Source of the DNA: Pseudomonadota bacterium
Lineage (GTDB): Bacteria; Pseudomonadota; Alphaproteobacteria; Rhizobiales; Xanthobacteraceae
Assembly (NCBI GenBank): GCA_023435725.1
Contig: JAEYRD010000004.1
Location: forward strand, 1-47,587
Length of the DNA: 47,587 bases
Direction: 5' to 3'
Each line of letters starts with the position of its first letter. The stretch's first letter is position 1. Of this stretch, positions 33,134 through 41,880 are shown in pieces. Under the pieces are notes generated by a model. The model was not told the origin of the DNA and made no database searches. It saw nothing but the letters and a program-made list of their open reading frames with translations. The position numbers and the translations under genes are program-made.

Positions 33134-35473
33134 GTGAAACGCAAGAATGACCGTGGCTTTCCCGACCGGAATGCCATCGTCGCCTTCATCAAGGCAAATC
33201 ATGGAAAGGCCGGAACCCGCGAAATCGCGCGCGAGTTCGGCCTGAAGAACGCCGATCGCGTCGAGCTCAAGCGCATTTTGCGCGAGCTCGCCGACGACGG
33301 AATCATCAAGAAAAAGCGCCACAAGGTCTCGGAGCCGGACACCCTTCCGCCGACGCTGCTCGCCGACATCACCGGCCGCGACAGCGATGGCGAATTGATC
33401 GCCTCCCCCGCCGAATGGGACGAGGTCGAGAGCGGGGAGCCGCCGAAGATCGTCATCGAGATGCCGCGCCGGCCGAAGCCCGGCACGGCGGCCGGCGTCG
33501 GCGACCGCGCGCTGCTGCGCGTCGAGCTCACGGGCGAGACCGAAGGCCCGGCCTATCGCGGTCGCATCATCAAGGTCATCGACAAGGCGAAGAGCCGCAT
33601 CCTCGGCGTCTTCCGCAGCCTTCCCGAGGGCGGCGGCCGCCTTGTTCCCGTCGACAAGAAGTTCGCCGACCGCGAGCTGAACATTGCGAAGACCGACACG
33701 CAGGGCGCGCAGGACGGCGACCTCGTCAGCATCGACATCGTCCGCTCGCGCGGCTTTGGCCTCGCCTCGGGCCGGGTCAAGGAGAAGCTCGGCTCGGTCA
33801 AGTCGGAGAAGGCGATCAGCCTGATCGCGATCTACGCTCACGAGATCCCGCTGCAATTCTCGCCCGCGGCCGAGCGCGAGGCGGAGGCGGCAGAGCCGGC
33901 CAACGTTAAGGGGCGCGAGGATTGGCGCGACGTCCCGCTCGTCACCATCGATCCGCCCGACGCCAAGGATCACGACGACGCGGTCCACGCGCAGGCGGAT
34001 GACGATCCGAACAACAAGGGCGGCTTCATCGTCAACGTCGCCATTGCGGATGTCAGCTTCTACGTGCGACCGGGCACCGCGCTCGACCGCGACGCGCTCG
34101 ATCGCGGCAACTCCGTCTATTTCCCCGACCGCGTCGTGCCGATGCTGCCCGAGCGCATCTCGAACAATCTCTGTTCGCTGGTGCCGGGAGAGCCGCGCGG
34201 CGCGCTCGCGGTGCGCATGGTGATCGGCCCTGATGGACGCAAGCGCTCGCACACGTTCCACCGCATCCTGATGCGCTCGGCGGCGAAGCTGAATTACGCG
34301 CAGGCACAGGCCGCGATCGACGGACGGCCGGACGACACGACCGGCCCCCTGCTCGATCCGATCCTCACCCCCCTCTACGCCGCCTACGCCTGCGTCAAGC
34401 GTGCCCGCGACGAGCGCGATCCTCTCAATCTCGATCTGCCCGAGCGCAAGATCCTGCTGAAGAGCGACGGCACAGTCGATCGGGTCGTCGTGCCGGAGCG
34501 CCTCGATGCGCACAAGCTGATCGAGGAGTTCATGATCCTCGCCAACGTCGCAGCGGCCGAGATGCTGGAGAAGAAGTCGCTCCCGCTGATCTACCGCGTG
34601 CATGACGAGCCGACGCTGGAGAAGGTCCACGCGCTCCAGGAGTTTCTGGAGACGCTTGACGTCCCCTTCGCGAAGGCCGGCGCACTTCGGCCGACGCTGT
34701 TCAACCGCGTGCTGGCCCAGCTCGAGGGCCATGACTATTACCCGCTCGTGAGCGAGGTGGTGCTGCGCGCCCAGGCACAGGCCGAATATTCCTCGGAGAA
34801 CTACGGGCATTTCGGCCTGAACCTGCGCCGCTACGCGCATTTCACCTCGCCGATCCGCCGCTATGCCGACCTCGTCGTGCATCGCGCGCTGGTTCGTGCG
34901 CTTGGGCTTGGCGAAGGCGCGCTGCCCGACAGCGAGACGCCGGAAAGCCTTGGCGAGGTCGCCGCGCATATTTCGCTGACCGAGCGGCGCGCAATGAAGG
35001 CCGAGCGCGAGACCGTCGATCGCCTGATCGCCCATCATCTCGCCGACCGCATCGGCGCGAGTTTCCAGGGCCGTGTCTCCGGCGTCACGCGCGCCGGCCT
35101 GTTCGTCAAGTTGAGCGAGACCGGAGCCGACGGCCTGATCCCGATCCGATCCCTTGGCACGGAATATTTCAACTATGACGAGAGCCGTCATGCGCTGGTC
35201 GGCACGCGCAGCGGCACCATGCATCAGCTGGGTGACGTGGTCGACGTCCGTCTGGTAGAAGCAGCTCCGATAGCCGGCGCATTGCGCTTCGAGCTGCTGT
35301 CGTCGGCCGGCGAGGCCGCACCCCGGCAGCGCAGGCAAATCCGCCCGCTGCGCAAATCGTCCAAGGCGTATCCAGGACGCAGTCCGAAAGAGAAGAAGCG
35401 CAAGCCGGAGAAGCAGAAGAAGTCCGGCAAGGGGAAGAAGAAGGGCAAGGGACAGAAGGGCAAGGCATGGTAA
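33134..35473 (+). CDS. rnr: Ribonuclease R
   Basis: A 779-residue 3'-to-5' exoribonuclease of the RNase II family, able to degrade structured RNA. A winged-helix domain opens the protein (DRNAIVAFIKANHGKAGTRE). Cold-shock-like domains follow. The catalytic aspartates lie in TIDPPDAKDHDDAVHA (Asp273, 279, 281 and 282). The YAHFTSPIRRYADLVVHRAL block is conserved, and an S1 domain follows (FQGRVSGVTRAGLFVKLSET). The tail is lysine-rich (KEKKRKPEKQKKSGKGKKKG). The start is GTG at 33134 with AGAGG eight bases before it. It is linked to topA and overlaps the next gene. Confidence 0.98.
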   Translation: MKRKNDRGFPDRNAIVAFIKANHGKAGTREIAREFGLKNADRVELKRILRELADDGIIKKKRHKVSEPDTLPPTLLADITGRDSDGELIASPAEWDEVESGEPPKIVIEMPRRPKPGTAAGVGDRALLRVELTGETEGPAYRGRIIKVIDKAKSRILGVFRSLPEGGGRLVPVDKKFADRELNIAKTDTQGAQDGDLVSIDIVRSRGFGLASGRVKEKLGSVKSEKAISLIAIYAHEIPLQFSPAAEREAEAAEPANVKGREDWRDVPLVTIDPPDAKDHDDAVHAQADDDPNNKGGFIVNVAIADVSFYVRPGTALDRDALDRGNSVYFPDRVVPMLPERISNNLCSLVPGEPRGALAVRMVIGPDGRKRSHTFHRILMRSAAKLNYAQAQAAIDGRPDDTTGPLLDPILTPLYAAYACVKRARDERDPLNLDLPERKILLKSDGTVDRVVVPERLDAHKLIEEFMILANVAAAEMLEKKSLPLIYRVHDEPTLEKVHALQEFLETLDVPFAKAGALRPTLFNRVLAQLEGHDYYPLVSEVVLRAQAQAEYSSENYGHFGLNLRRYAHFTSPIRRYADLVVHRALVRALGLGEGALPDSETPESLGEVAAHISLTERRAMKAERETVDRLIAHHLADRIGASFQGRVSGVTRAGLFVKLSETGADGLIPIRSLGTEYFNYDESRHALVGTRSGTMHQLGDVVDVRLVEAAPIAGALRFELLSSAGEAAPRQRRQIRPLRKSSKAYPGRSPKEKKRKPEKQKKSGKGKKKGKGQKGKAW

Positions 35474-35907
35474 CGATGAGCACGACCCCAAAAATCTGGA
35501 CGCGCGAGACCGGCCTCGTCGAGAAGCGCGACGTCTGGAGCGCGATGAAGCGCGGCTTTCGCGGGCGCTGCCCGCGCTGCGGCGAGGGCAAACTGTTCCG
35601 CGCCTTCCTGAAGACCGCGGACAATTGCTCGAAATGCGGCCTCGACTTCACGCCGCATCGCGCCGACGACTTGCCCGCCTATCTCGTGATCGTCATCGTC
35701 GGCCATATCGTGGTCCCGACCATCCTCTGGATCGAGACCAACTATTCGACACCGGTCTGGCTCACCTTTGCGGCCTATCTGCCCTTCACCTTCTTCGCCT
35801 CGCTGGCGCTGTTGCAGCCCGTGAAAGGAGCCGTTGTCGGATTGCAATGGGCCCTGCGCATGCACGGGTTTGACGAGAACCCTCCGGATGGTATTCCGCC
35901 TGTGTAA
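35467..35907 (+). CDS. DUF983 family zinc-ribbon membrane protein
   Basis: A 146-residue protein of family DUF983. A four-cysteine zinc ribbon (Cys35, Cys38, Cys54, Cys57; GRCPRCGEGKLFRAFLK then CSKCGLDF) precedes two membrane helices (YLVIVIVGHIVVPTILW and FTFFASLALLQPVKGAVVGL). Function is unknown; relatives often sit near rnr or terminal-oxidase genes. The ATG at 35467 overlaps the rnr stop region; ATG at 35476 (MSTTPKIW) is an equally possible start. The gene is probably part of the topA-rnr transcript. Confidence 0.92.
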   Translation: MVTMSTTPKIWTRETGLVEKRDVWSAMKRGFRGRCPRCGEGKLFRAFLKTADNCSKCGLDFTPHRADDLPAYLVIVIVGHIVVPTILWIETNYSTPVWLTFAAYLPFTFFASLALLQPVKGAVVGLQWALRMHGFDENPPDGIPPV

Positions 35908-35939
35908 GCAAAATAAGCAAGAACAGCTTGGGTGAGGAT

Positions 35940-36692
35940 ATGACGGATACGGCGCAGACAGCAGAGAAAGCAAAGATCCACGAGGGGAAGGAAGCCGATC
36001 ATCATCCCTATTTCCGCCCGAGGGATGCGGCGACCCTGATCCTGGTCGATCGCAGCGGCACCACCCCAAAGGTCCTGGTCGGCAAGCGCCACGACAAGGT
36101 CGTCTTCATGCCCGGAAAGTTCGTCTTTCCCGGCGGCCGCGTCGACAAGGACGACTATCGCGTTCCGGTCGCAGCTCCCATCACCTCCGAGCTGGAAACC
36201 AATCTCGCCAAGGGCAGCCCGAAGACCCCCGCCTCGCGCGCGAAGTCGCTGGCGATTGCCGCGATCCGCGAGGCCTGCGAGGAGACCGGTCTCTGCCTCG
36301 GGCGCAAGGCGGAAGGCAAGTTGGCCAGGCTCGAGGGCGCCTGGAAGCCGTTCGCGGATGCGGGCCTCCTGCCCGATCCATCAAGCCTGTTCCTGATCGC
36401 GCGCGCGATCACGCCGCCGGGCCGCGTCAAGCGGTTCGACACGCGCTTCTTCACGGCGGATGCCTCCGCGATCACCCATCGCGTCGAGGGCGTGATCCAT
36501 GCCGATGCCGAGCTCGTCGAACTGGTCTGGGTCGAGCTCGGCTCGAAGCCGCTCGCCGACCTGCATCCGATGACGCGGAACGTGCTCAACGAGCTCGACA
36601 CGCGCCTCGCCACCGGCCCGCTGCGCCACGATGCGCCGGTGCCGTTCTTCCATTTCTACGGCGGCAAGATGCAGAAGGATATCTTGAGCTGA
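35940..36692 (+). CDS. Nudix hydrolase
   Basis: A 250-residue Nudix hydrolase that would cleave a nucleoside diphosphate linked to another moiety. The Nudix box is split: the first glycines are in FMPGKFVFPGGRVDKDDYR (about residues 57-74) and the metal-binding REACEETG is at 110-117. The roughly 35-residue insert between them is typical of the NUDT7/NUDT19-like subgroup, which acts on CoA esters in eukaryotes. The substrate here is unproven. TGAGGAT immediately before the ATG at 35940 supports this start over an upstream TTG. The stop abuts the stop of the convergent gene. Confidence 0.92.
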   Translation: MTDTAQTAEKAKIHEGKEADHHPYFRPRDAATLILVDRSGTTPKVLVGKRHDKVVFMPGKFVFPGGRVDKDDYRVPVAAPITSELETNLAKGSPKTPASRAKSLAIAAIREACEETGLCLGRKAEGKLARLEGAWKPFADAGLLPDPSSLFLIARAITPPGRVKRFDTRFFTADASAITHRVEGVIHADAELVELVWVELGSKPLADLHPMTRNVLNELDTRLATGPLRHDAPVPFFHFYGGKMQKDILS

Positions 36693-37235
36693 TCAATCGG
36701 CGTCAGGCTCGGTGCCGACATAGTCGCGCGCCGGCAGATTGAGGACGCGGCCGATCTCGTTTGCTAGGTTGTCCGCCTCCTCTCGCCTGGTGAAGCTCAC
36801 GAGCGTGATCGGCTCGGTGCCCTTGTCGCCGCAGAGACTGACGTCGTACGTCGTCAGTTCCGGATCGTAGTCGTCGGTGATGCTGACGAAATGATAGTCG
36901 GCGAGATCGCGGTGCTTGCGAATATTCAGAGGCCCGAACTGCGTGGTGATGACGATCTGGCGCAGCGTCTCGTTGAGCACGACGAAGTAGCGGAAGGTCA
37001 GCAGGATGATTCCGGGAATGCCGACGAGCAGCCCGAGCCCCGTGAACACCAGCACCGGCACGAGGTCGTCGGCCAGCCGGCCAAAGCCGAAGAAATCCTG
37101 GCGCAGGCCGAGCGCGACATTCCAGAGCAGATAGGCGCTCGCCGCCAGCAGCGGCAGCGACAGCAGCCGGCCGATCCAGGGCATGGGCCGGTCGATACGG
37201 ACGATGCCGCCATCCACTGTCACTGCGCCTGCCAT
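36693..37235 (-). CDS. Conserved membrane protein with two helices
   Basis: A 180-residue protein with two close membrane segments (IGRLLSLPLLAASAYLLWNV and DLVPVLVFTGLGLLVGIPGI), followed by a soluble C-terminal half (LNETLRQIVITTQFGPLNIR). The soluble half has the alternating pattern of a beta-rich PH-like domain, as in the protein at 39169. No catalytic motif is visible and the function is unknown. It stops directly against the Nudix gene, and its upstream region contains a dispersed palindrome. Confidence 0.85.
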   Translation of the reverse strand: MAGAVTVDGGIVRIDRPMPWIGRLLSLPLLAASAYLLWNVALGLRQDFFGFGRLADDLVPVLVFTGLGLLVGIPGIILLTFRYFVVLNETLRQIVITTQFGPLNIRKHRDLADYHFVSITDDYDPELTTYDVSLCGDKGTEPITLVSFTRREEADNLANEIGRVLNLPARDYVGTEPDAD

Positions 37236-37314
37236 CGGAGGTCTCCTCGGGAGCGAAGGTCTTGGCTTGGTCGGGCTGAGCTGCGGATTGGTTCAATGAG
37301 GATCCCTCCCTCCT

Positions 37315-37359
37315 CCGTCATTCCGGGGCGCGCCCCTTGGCGCGAGCCCGGAATGACGG
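37315..37359. repeat. Dispersed palindromic repeat (CCGTCATTCCGGGG...CCCGGAATGACGG)
   Basis: An inverted repeat of about 45 bases: CCGTCATTCCGGGGCGCGCC, then CTTGGCGCGAG, then CCCGGAATGACGG. It lies in the short gap between two divergent genes. Its arms have the CGTCATTCCGGG core of a very common rhizobial intergenic hairpin, related in design but not identical to the copy at 20048. Confidence 0.75.
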
Positions 37360-37471
37360 GTTTGTGCTGAGCTGACAGCGAAAAACAAAAGATTCTTCCC
37401 GCCCTTCCCAATGGCGGAGCTCCTACGCACACCTATGTCTTCGTGAACGACACCCAGAACGGATACGGGCG

Positions 37472-38797
37472 ATGGCACAACGGCAACTCAAGCTTGGCGC
37501 GTTTATGCGCCCGATCAGCATCCATACCGGCGCCTGGCGCTATCCCGGAGCCTGGCCGGACGCCAATTTCAATTTCGGCCACATCAAGACGCTGATCAGG
37601 AAGCTCGAGGCCGGCAAGTTCGATGCCTTCTTCATGGCCGATCACCTCGCCGTGCTGAACATGCCGATCAACGCGCTCAAGCGCAGCCACACCGTGACGT
37701 CGTTCGAGCCGTTCACCCTGCTCTCGGCGCTTTCCTCCGTCACTGAACGCATCGGCCTGATCGCGACGGGCTCGACCACGTTCGATGAGCCCTACCACGT
37801 CGCGCGGCGCTTCGCCTCGCTCGACCATCTCAGCGGCGGCCGCGCGGGCTGGAACATCGTCACTACGTCGAACCCGGACGCGGCGCTCAATTTCGGCCTC
37901 GACGATCACATGGAGCACGCCGAACGCTACAAGCGCGCCCGCGAATTCTACGACGTGGTCACGGGCCTCTGGGATTCCTTCGCCGACGACGCCTTCGTGC
38001 GCGACGTCGAGCAAGGCCTGTTCTTCGAGCCGTCGAAGATGCATGTGCTCGATCACAACGGCAAACACCTGAAGGTACGCGGCCCGCTCAACATCGCCCG
38101 CCCCGTGCAGGGCTGGCCGGTGATCGTGCAGGCCGGCGCATCGGAAGACGGCAAGCAGCTGGCCGCCGAGACCGCGGAAGCCGTGTTCACCGGTGGCGGC
38201 AGCCTTGCGGACGGACAGAAGCTCTACGCCGACATCAAGCGCCGCATGGAGAGAGTCGGCCGCGATCCAGAGCACCTCAAGATTCTTCCCGGCGCCTTCG
38301 TCGTGGTCGGCGACAGCGTCGACGAGGCCAGGGAGAAGCGCGCGCTGCTCGACAGCCGCGTGCATTACGACAGCGCCATCGCCTCGCTCTCGGTGATCCT
38401 CGGCACGGATGCGAGCGGCTTCGATCCTGACGGCCCGCTCCCCGAAATCCCCGAGACCAATGCCAGCAAGAGCGGCCGGCAGCGGCTGGTCGATCTCGCG
38501 GCGCGCGACAAGCTCACCGTGCGCCAGCTCGCCCAGCGCGTCGGCGGCTATGGCGGGCTCGCCTTTGTCGGCACCGCCAAAACCATCGCCGACCAGATGG
38601 AGGAATGGCTGGTCGGGCGCGGCTCCGACGGCTTCAACATCATGTTCCCGTTCCTGCCCGCCGGCCTCGACGATTTCGTCGACAAAGTCGTCCCGGAGCT
38701 CCAGAAGCGCGGGATTTTCCGCAAAGAGTATGAAGGGGCCACTTTGAGGGAGAATCTGGGCCTGCCGCGGCCGAAAAACCGGTTCTTCGAGGCGTAA
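37472..38797 (+). CDS. LLM-class flavin-dependent monooxygenase (NtaA/SnaA/DszA family)
   Basis: A 441-residue FMNH2-dependent TIM-barrel monooxygenase. It starts MAQRQLKLGAFMRPISIHTG and has FDAFFMADHLAVLN, DHLSGGRAGWNIVTTSNPDA and ARPVQGWPVIVQAGASEDGK, the signatures of the NtaA/DszA branch, which oxidise chelators, sulfones or pristinamycin precursors. The substrate is unknown. No flavin reductase gene is adjacent, so it must use one encoded elsewhere. The gene is flanked by a dispersed repeat on its left and rpmG on its right. Confidence 0.95.
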   Translation: MAQRQLKLGAFMRPISIHTGAWRYPGAWPDANFNFGHIKTLIRKLEAGKFDAFFMADHLAVLNMPINALKRSHTVTSFEPFTLLSALSSVTERIGLIATGSTTFDEPYHVARRFASLDHLSGGRAGWNIVTTSNPDAALNFGLDDHMEHAERYKRAREFYDVVTGLWDSFADDAFVRDVEQGLFFEPSKMHVLDHNGKHLKVRGPLNIARPVQGWPVIVQAGASEDGKQLAAETAEAVFTGGGSLADGQKLYADIKRRMERVGRDPEHLKILPGAFVVVGDSVDEAREKRALLDSRVHYDSAIASLSVILGTDASGFDPDGPLPEIPETNASKSGRQRLVDLAARDKLTVRQLAQRVGGYGGLAFVGTAKTIADQMEEWLVGRGSDGFNIMFPFLPAGLDDFVDKVVPELQKRGIFRKEYEGATLRENLGLPRPKNRFFEA

Positions 38798-38832
38798 TCG
38801 GACCGTTTTGGGTGGTTTTCCGGGTGTAAAAC

Positions 38833-38861
38833 CTTGACATCAGGCGGTTTCTGGCTAGGTT
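38833..38861 (+). promoter_or_regulatory. Candidate rpmG promoter
   Basis: CTTGACA (38833-38839) and TAGGTT (38856-38861) are separated by 16 bases and lie about 60 bases before the rpmG start. The CTTGAC -35 form is usual for the main sigma factor in alphaproteobacteria; the -10 is weak. Confidence 0.6.
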
Positions 38862-38921
38862 GCCGGCCAACGCGGGCCGTTTGGCCGGCTCCAGATTCCC
38901 TTCATTTCTGAGGTTCAGAAC

Positions 38922-39089
38922 ATGGCCAAAGCGGTCACCATCAAGGTCAAGCTCGTGTCCTCGGCTGACACCGGCTTCTACTACGTCGCCAAGAAGAATT
39001 CGCGCACCATGACCGACAAGCTGGTCAAGAAGAAGTACGACCCCGTGGCGCGCAAGCACGTCGAATTCCGCGAAGCCAAGATCAAGTAA
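38922..39089 (+). CDS. rpmG: 50S ribosomal protein L33
   Basis: A complete 55-residue L33, MAKAVTIKVKLVSSADTGFY followed by YVAKKNSRTMTDKLVKKKYD and PVARKHVEFREAKIK. It sits near the E site of the large subunit. It lacks the zinc-ribbon cysteines, so it is the C-minus, zinc-independent form usual in proteobacteria. A promoter and a strong terminator bracket it, so it is a single-gene unit. A 3' fragment of a second copy exists at 43738-43816. Confidence 0.97.
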   Translation: MAKAVTIKVKLVSSADTGFYYVAKKNSRTMTDKLVKKKYDPVARKHVEFREAKIK

Positions 39090-39114
39090 GATCGCGGGGC
39101 GCTAGCGACTTAGG

Positions 39115-39137
39115 CGGGGCCTTCGAGGCCCGTTTTT
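39115..39137 (+). terminator. Intrinsic terminator after rpmG
   Basis: GGGCC-TTCGA-GGCCC forms a perfect GC stem with a stable loop, followed by GTTTTTAT. This is a textbook rho-independent terminator 26 bases after the rpmG stop. Confidence 0.9.
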
Positions 39138-39168
39138 ATTTGCGGCCGATGGTCGTAGCCTGCCGTCC

Positions 39169-39699
39169 ATGATCGCAACCCTGGACGATGGACACGTCGG
39201 TGGCTACTCGGTCGCCTATAGCCGCGACGACACCTATTTCCCCGTCTATGTCACAGCGGCCCTCGCTGCGGTCTTCTGCACCACTGCCCTCGTCACCGGT
39301 GCGCTCTACTGGCTTGTGCTCGCAGCGCTTGCGGCCGGTTTCACCTACTACAACATTCCGCTGCTCGAGACCGGCCGGCCTACCATCGGCGCGAACCAAT
39401 ACGGCGTCTTCATCCAGGCCTTCGGCCTGATCCGGTGGCGCGCCATCGAGCGCATCGATCTCGTCGAGATCGCCGAACGCGCCATGACGGTGCACGAGCT
39501 TCAGATCGTGCTCAATGCGCCGCTCACCAGCGCGCTGGTGGCCGACTGGCGCAAGCAGCCTTCCTGGCGCTGGCTGATGCGCCTGCCCTGGCGGATGAGC
39601 CACACCAACATGGTACGGATCAATGTCGAGCCGTTCGATCAGCCGCCGGACATCATCCATCGCACGTTCCTGAGGATGTGGCGCTACTACCGCAGCTAA
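39169..39699 (+). CDS. Conserved membrane protein with PH-like tail
   Basis: A 176-residue protein with a hydrophobic segment of about 40 residues that likely makes two helices (PVYVTAALAAVFCTTALVTG, then ALYWLVLAALAAGFTYYNIP). The soluble part (GANQYGVFIQAFGLIRWRAI and ERIDLVEIAERAMTVHELQI) has the RWRxIERI pattern seen in bacterial PH-like (DUF304-type) domains. Its function is unknown. It begins after the rpmG terminator and converges with amtB. Confidence 0.82.
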   Translation: MIATLDDGHVGGYSVAYSRDDTYFPVYVTAALAAVFCTTALVTGALYWLVLAALAAGFTYYNIPLLETGRPTIGANQYGVFIQAFGLIRWRAIERIDLVEIAERAMTVHELQIVLNAPLTSALVADWRKQPSWRWLMRLPWRMSHTNMVRINVEPFDQPPDIIHRTFLRMWRYYRS

Positions 39700-39730
39700 A
39701 TCGTCTTCGGCCGACGTCGTGCTCGGCTGT

Positions 39731-41122
39731 CTAGTGCACCACCTCGCCATGTAGTGCGAGATCGAGACCGTCGCGCTCCATATCCGCCGAGACCCGCAGA
39801 CCGACGAACAGCTTGACCACATAGAGGATGATCAGGCTGACGACGGCGTCATAGACCAACACCGTGCCGACACCGATGCACTGGTTGATGAACTGGCCAG
39901 GATTGCCTTCCAGCGCGCCCGCTGTGCCGCCATACTGCTCGACGGCGAACACTCCGGTCAGAAGCGCACCGACGATGCCGCCGACGGCGTGGACACCGAA
40001 GCAATCGAGCGCGTCGTCATAGTTGAACATGCCCTTGAGCCCGGTGCATCCCCAGTAGCAGAGGACACCGGCTGCGATGCCGATCACGAAGGCGCCGATC
40101 GGGCCGACGAAACCGGAGGCAGGCGTGATCGCGACGAGCCCTGCGACCGCGCCCGAGCAGATGCCGACGACCGTCGGCTTGCCCTTGAGCGACCATTCGA
40201 CCAGCATCCAGGTGAAGCCCGCAACGGCCGTGGCAATCTGCGTCACCAGCATCGCCATGCCGGCCTGCATGCCTGCCGTCACCGCGGACCCGGCATTGAA
40301 GCCGAACCAGCCGACCCAGAGCAACGAGGCGCCGACGAAGGTGAGCACCATGTTATGGGCCGGCCCCGTCTCCTTGCGCTTGCCGAGCATGATGGCGCAC
40401 ATCAGGCCCGCCACGCCGGCATTGATATGCACGACGGTCCCGCCGGCGAAATCGAGCACCTTGACCCAGGCGGCATCGTTGCCGGAGGCGAAGATTCCGT
40501 CGGGGCCCCATACCCAATGCGCAATCGGCGCATAAACGAAGATCGCCCACAGGCCGATGAACCACAGCATCGCGGAGAATTTCATCCGCTCGGCAAAGGC
40601 TCCAGCGATCAGCGCCGGCGTGATGATTGCAAACGTCATCTGGAAGCAGATGTAGACGCTTTCGGGAATCGTTGCCGCGAGCGGATTGGGATTGCCGATG
40701 CCGCCCTTGCCGATGTCGCTCAGGATGTCCCTCAGGAACATGCGATCGAGCCCGCCGATGAACGGCGTGCCGGCGCGGAACGCCAGGCTGTAGGTCAGGA
40801 TCGCGAACAGGATCGTGACCAGGCAAGTCACAGCGAAGCTCGTCATCACCGTGTCGCCCACGTTCTTCTTGCGCACCATGCCGCCATAGAACAGCCCAAG
40901 CCCCGGGACCGTCATCATCAGCACCAGCGCAACGGAAGTGAGCATCCAGGCGGTGTCGCCGGGATTGGGTGTGCACTTCTCGAGGATCTTGCCGCCGCAA
41001 GCCGGCGGGCCCGCGTCCTCCGCAAAAGCAACGTCTCCGAGGGCGAGGTAGAGAAGCGCAATTCCCAGCAACGCGACCACCAACGTCACGAGCCTTTGGC
41101 GCGTGGAGTTTCTTGATTCCAT
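39731..41122 (-). CDS. amtB: Ammonium transporter AmtB
   Basis: A 463-residue channel that conducts ammonium as ammonia. The twin histidines are His232 in GGTVVHINAGVAGL and His378 in DCFGVHAVGGIVGAL. The pore gate region is SVYICFQMTFAIITPALIAG. An N-terminal hydrophobic segment ending AFAEDAG is probably a cleaved signal peptide, followed by a cysteine-containing loop (PPACGGKILEKCTPNPGD) on the periplasmic side. GGGAGA before the ATG at 41122 supports the start. The usual partner glnK is not adjacent in this window. Confidence 0.96.
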   Translation of the reverse strand: MESRNSTRQRLVTLVVALLGIALLYLALGDVAFAEDAGPPACGGKILEKCTPNPGDTAWMLTSVALVLMMTVPGLGLFYGGMVRKKNVGDTVMTSFAVTCLVTILFAILTYSLAFRAGTPFIGGLDRMFLRDILSDIGKGGIGNPNPLAATIPESVYICFQMTFAIITPALIAGAFAERMKFSAMLWFIGLWAIFVYAPIAHWVWGPDGIFASGNDAAWVKVLDFAGGTVVHINAGVAGLMCAIMLGKRKETGPAHNMVLTFVGASLLWVGWFGFNAGSAVTAGMQAGMAMLVTQIATAVAGFTWMLVEWSLKGKPTVVGICSGAVAGLVAITPASGFVGPIGAFVIGIAAGVLCYWGCTGLKGMFNYDDALDCFGVHAVGGIVGALLTGVFAVEQYGGTAGALEGNPGQFINQCIGVGTVLVYDAVVSLIILYVVKLFVGLRVSADMERDGLDLALHGEVVH

Positions 41123-41880
41123 CGTCGTTCTCCCAAGTCGCAAGAGATGTCGTCTGACCATGGCTTTGACTGGAATCCGCGAAACGAGCGTTCGCGCCGG
41201 CGCGATTGCGCCAGCGTGATCAACTCGGCTTTTTGCGACACAACGATCGGGACTCGGCGCGCTGAGGTCGTCGAGCTTCAATGGCTGGAGACTGGCGGCG
41301 ACCAGCCTCATGGCTTATCGGCCTTTCCCTTCACGCCGGATCGGAAAGCGTCGGAGACGGTTCCAATACTTAGTGAAGGCAGGCAAGATTCACGCCATGG
41401 ATGGCTTTCACGCAACCTACTGACTGTGCTTCGATTCCAGTTTGCTGCTCTGCGACAAGCCCGCTTCACCCTGCTTCACGCAGCGGCGCTTCGCCCAATA
41501 AATGAGCAGAGGCTGACTGCGCCTATGCCGTTCGCAACACCGGCGGCTGCGGCAGCCGGATCAGCGCGAACGCCGCGGGCGCCCTGCAACGCGCGAGCAT
41601 TGCTGCGCGGAACCGAGACCCAGAAGGCAACTCAGCACAATGCGGAGATGTGGACCCCGGCTCAGCAGTGCACCGTCGAAGTGACGCTGCGCTGCGTCCG
41701 GGGCACGAGAGCTGAGCCAGGCTGCTCCTGGAATTGTGGCGTCCCGCAACGCCGCTTCACGCTCCTGAGTTGACGCAAGCAAGCGCAAGCTTCGGCTACA
41801 CCGCCGCCCTCAACACGTCGACGCGGTTCCGAGAATCGTCTAGCGAAACGATCGGATTTTGGATCATTTTCCAACCGTTC
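41123..41880. other. Intergenic region between amtB and the TPR glycosyltransferase gene
   Basis: No gene is accepted in about 760 bases. The left part must hold the amtB promoter; I could not find a convincing nitrogen (RpoN) -24/-12 site. The right half contains a palindromic repeat (41654-41703) and GC-rich filler. The frame of the next gene is open through 41734-41880, but that part has low-quality codons and no ribosome site. Confidence 0.4.
41654..41703. repeat. Dispersed palindromic repeat (CCCCGG...CCGGGG)
   Basis: The outer arms CCCCGGCTCAGCAG and CTGCGTCCGGGG enclose GTGCACCGTCGAAGTGACGC. The pattern of a CCGGG-bounded hairpin with TGCGCTGCGTCCGGGGCACG on one side is typical of a large rhizobial repeat family. 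It lies upstream of the TPR glycosyltransferase gene and could also mark a past insertion boundary. Confidence 0.6.

Noticed and set aside
33083..35491. 802-codon open frame antisense to rnr
   Set aside because: Same cause as the topA antisense frame: GC-rich third positions remove stops on the opposite strand. No family-like sequence.
41734..41880. N-terminal extension of the TPR glycosyltransferase
   Set aside because: The frame is open, but the extra 49 residues are low quality and partly repeat-derived; the basic opening at 41881 fits the family better.
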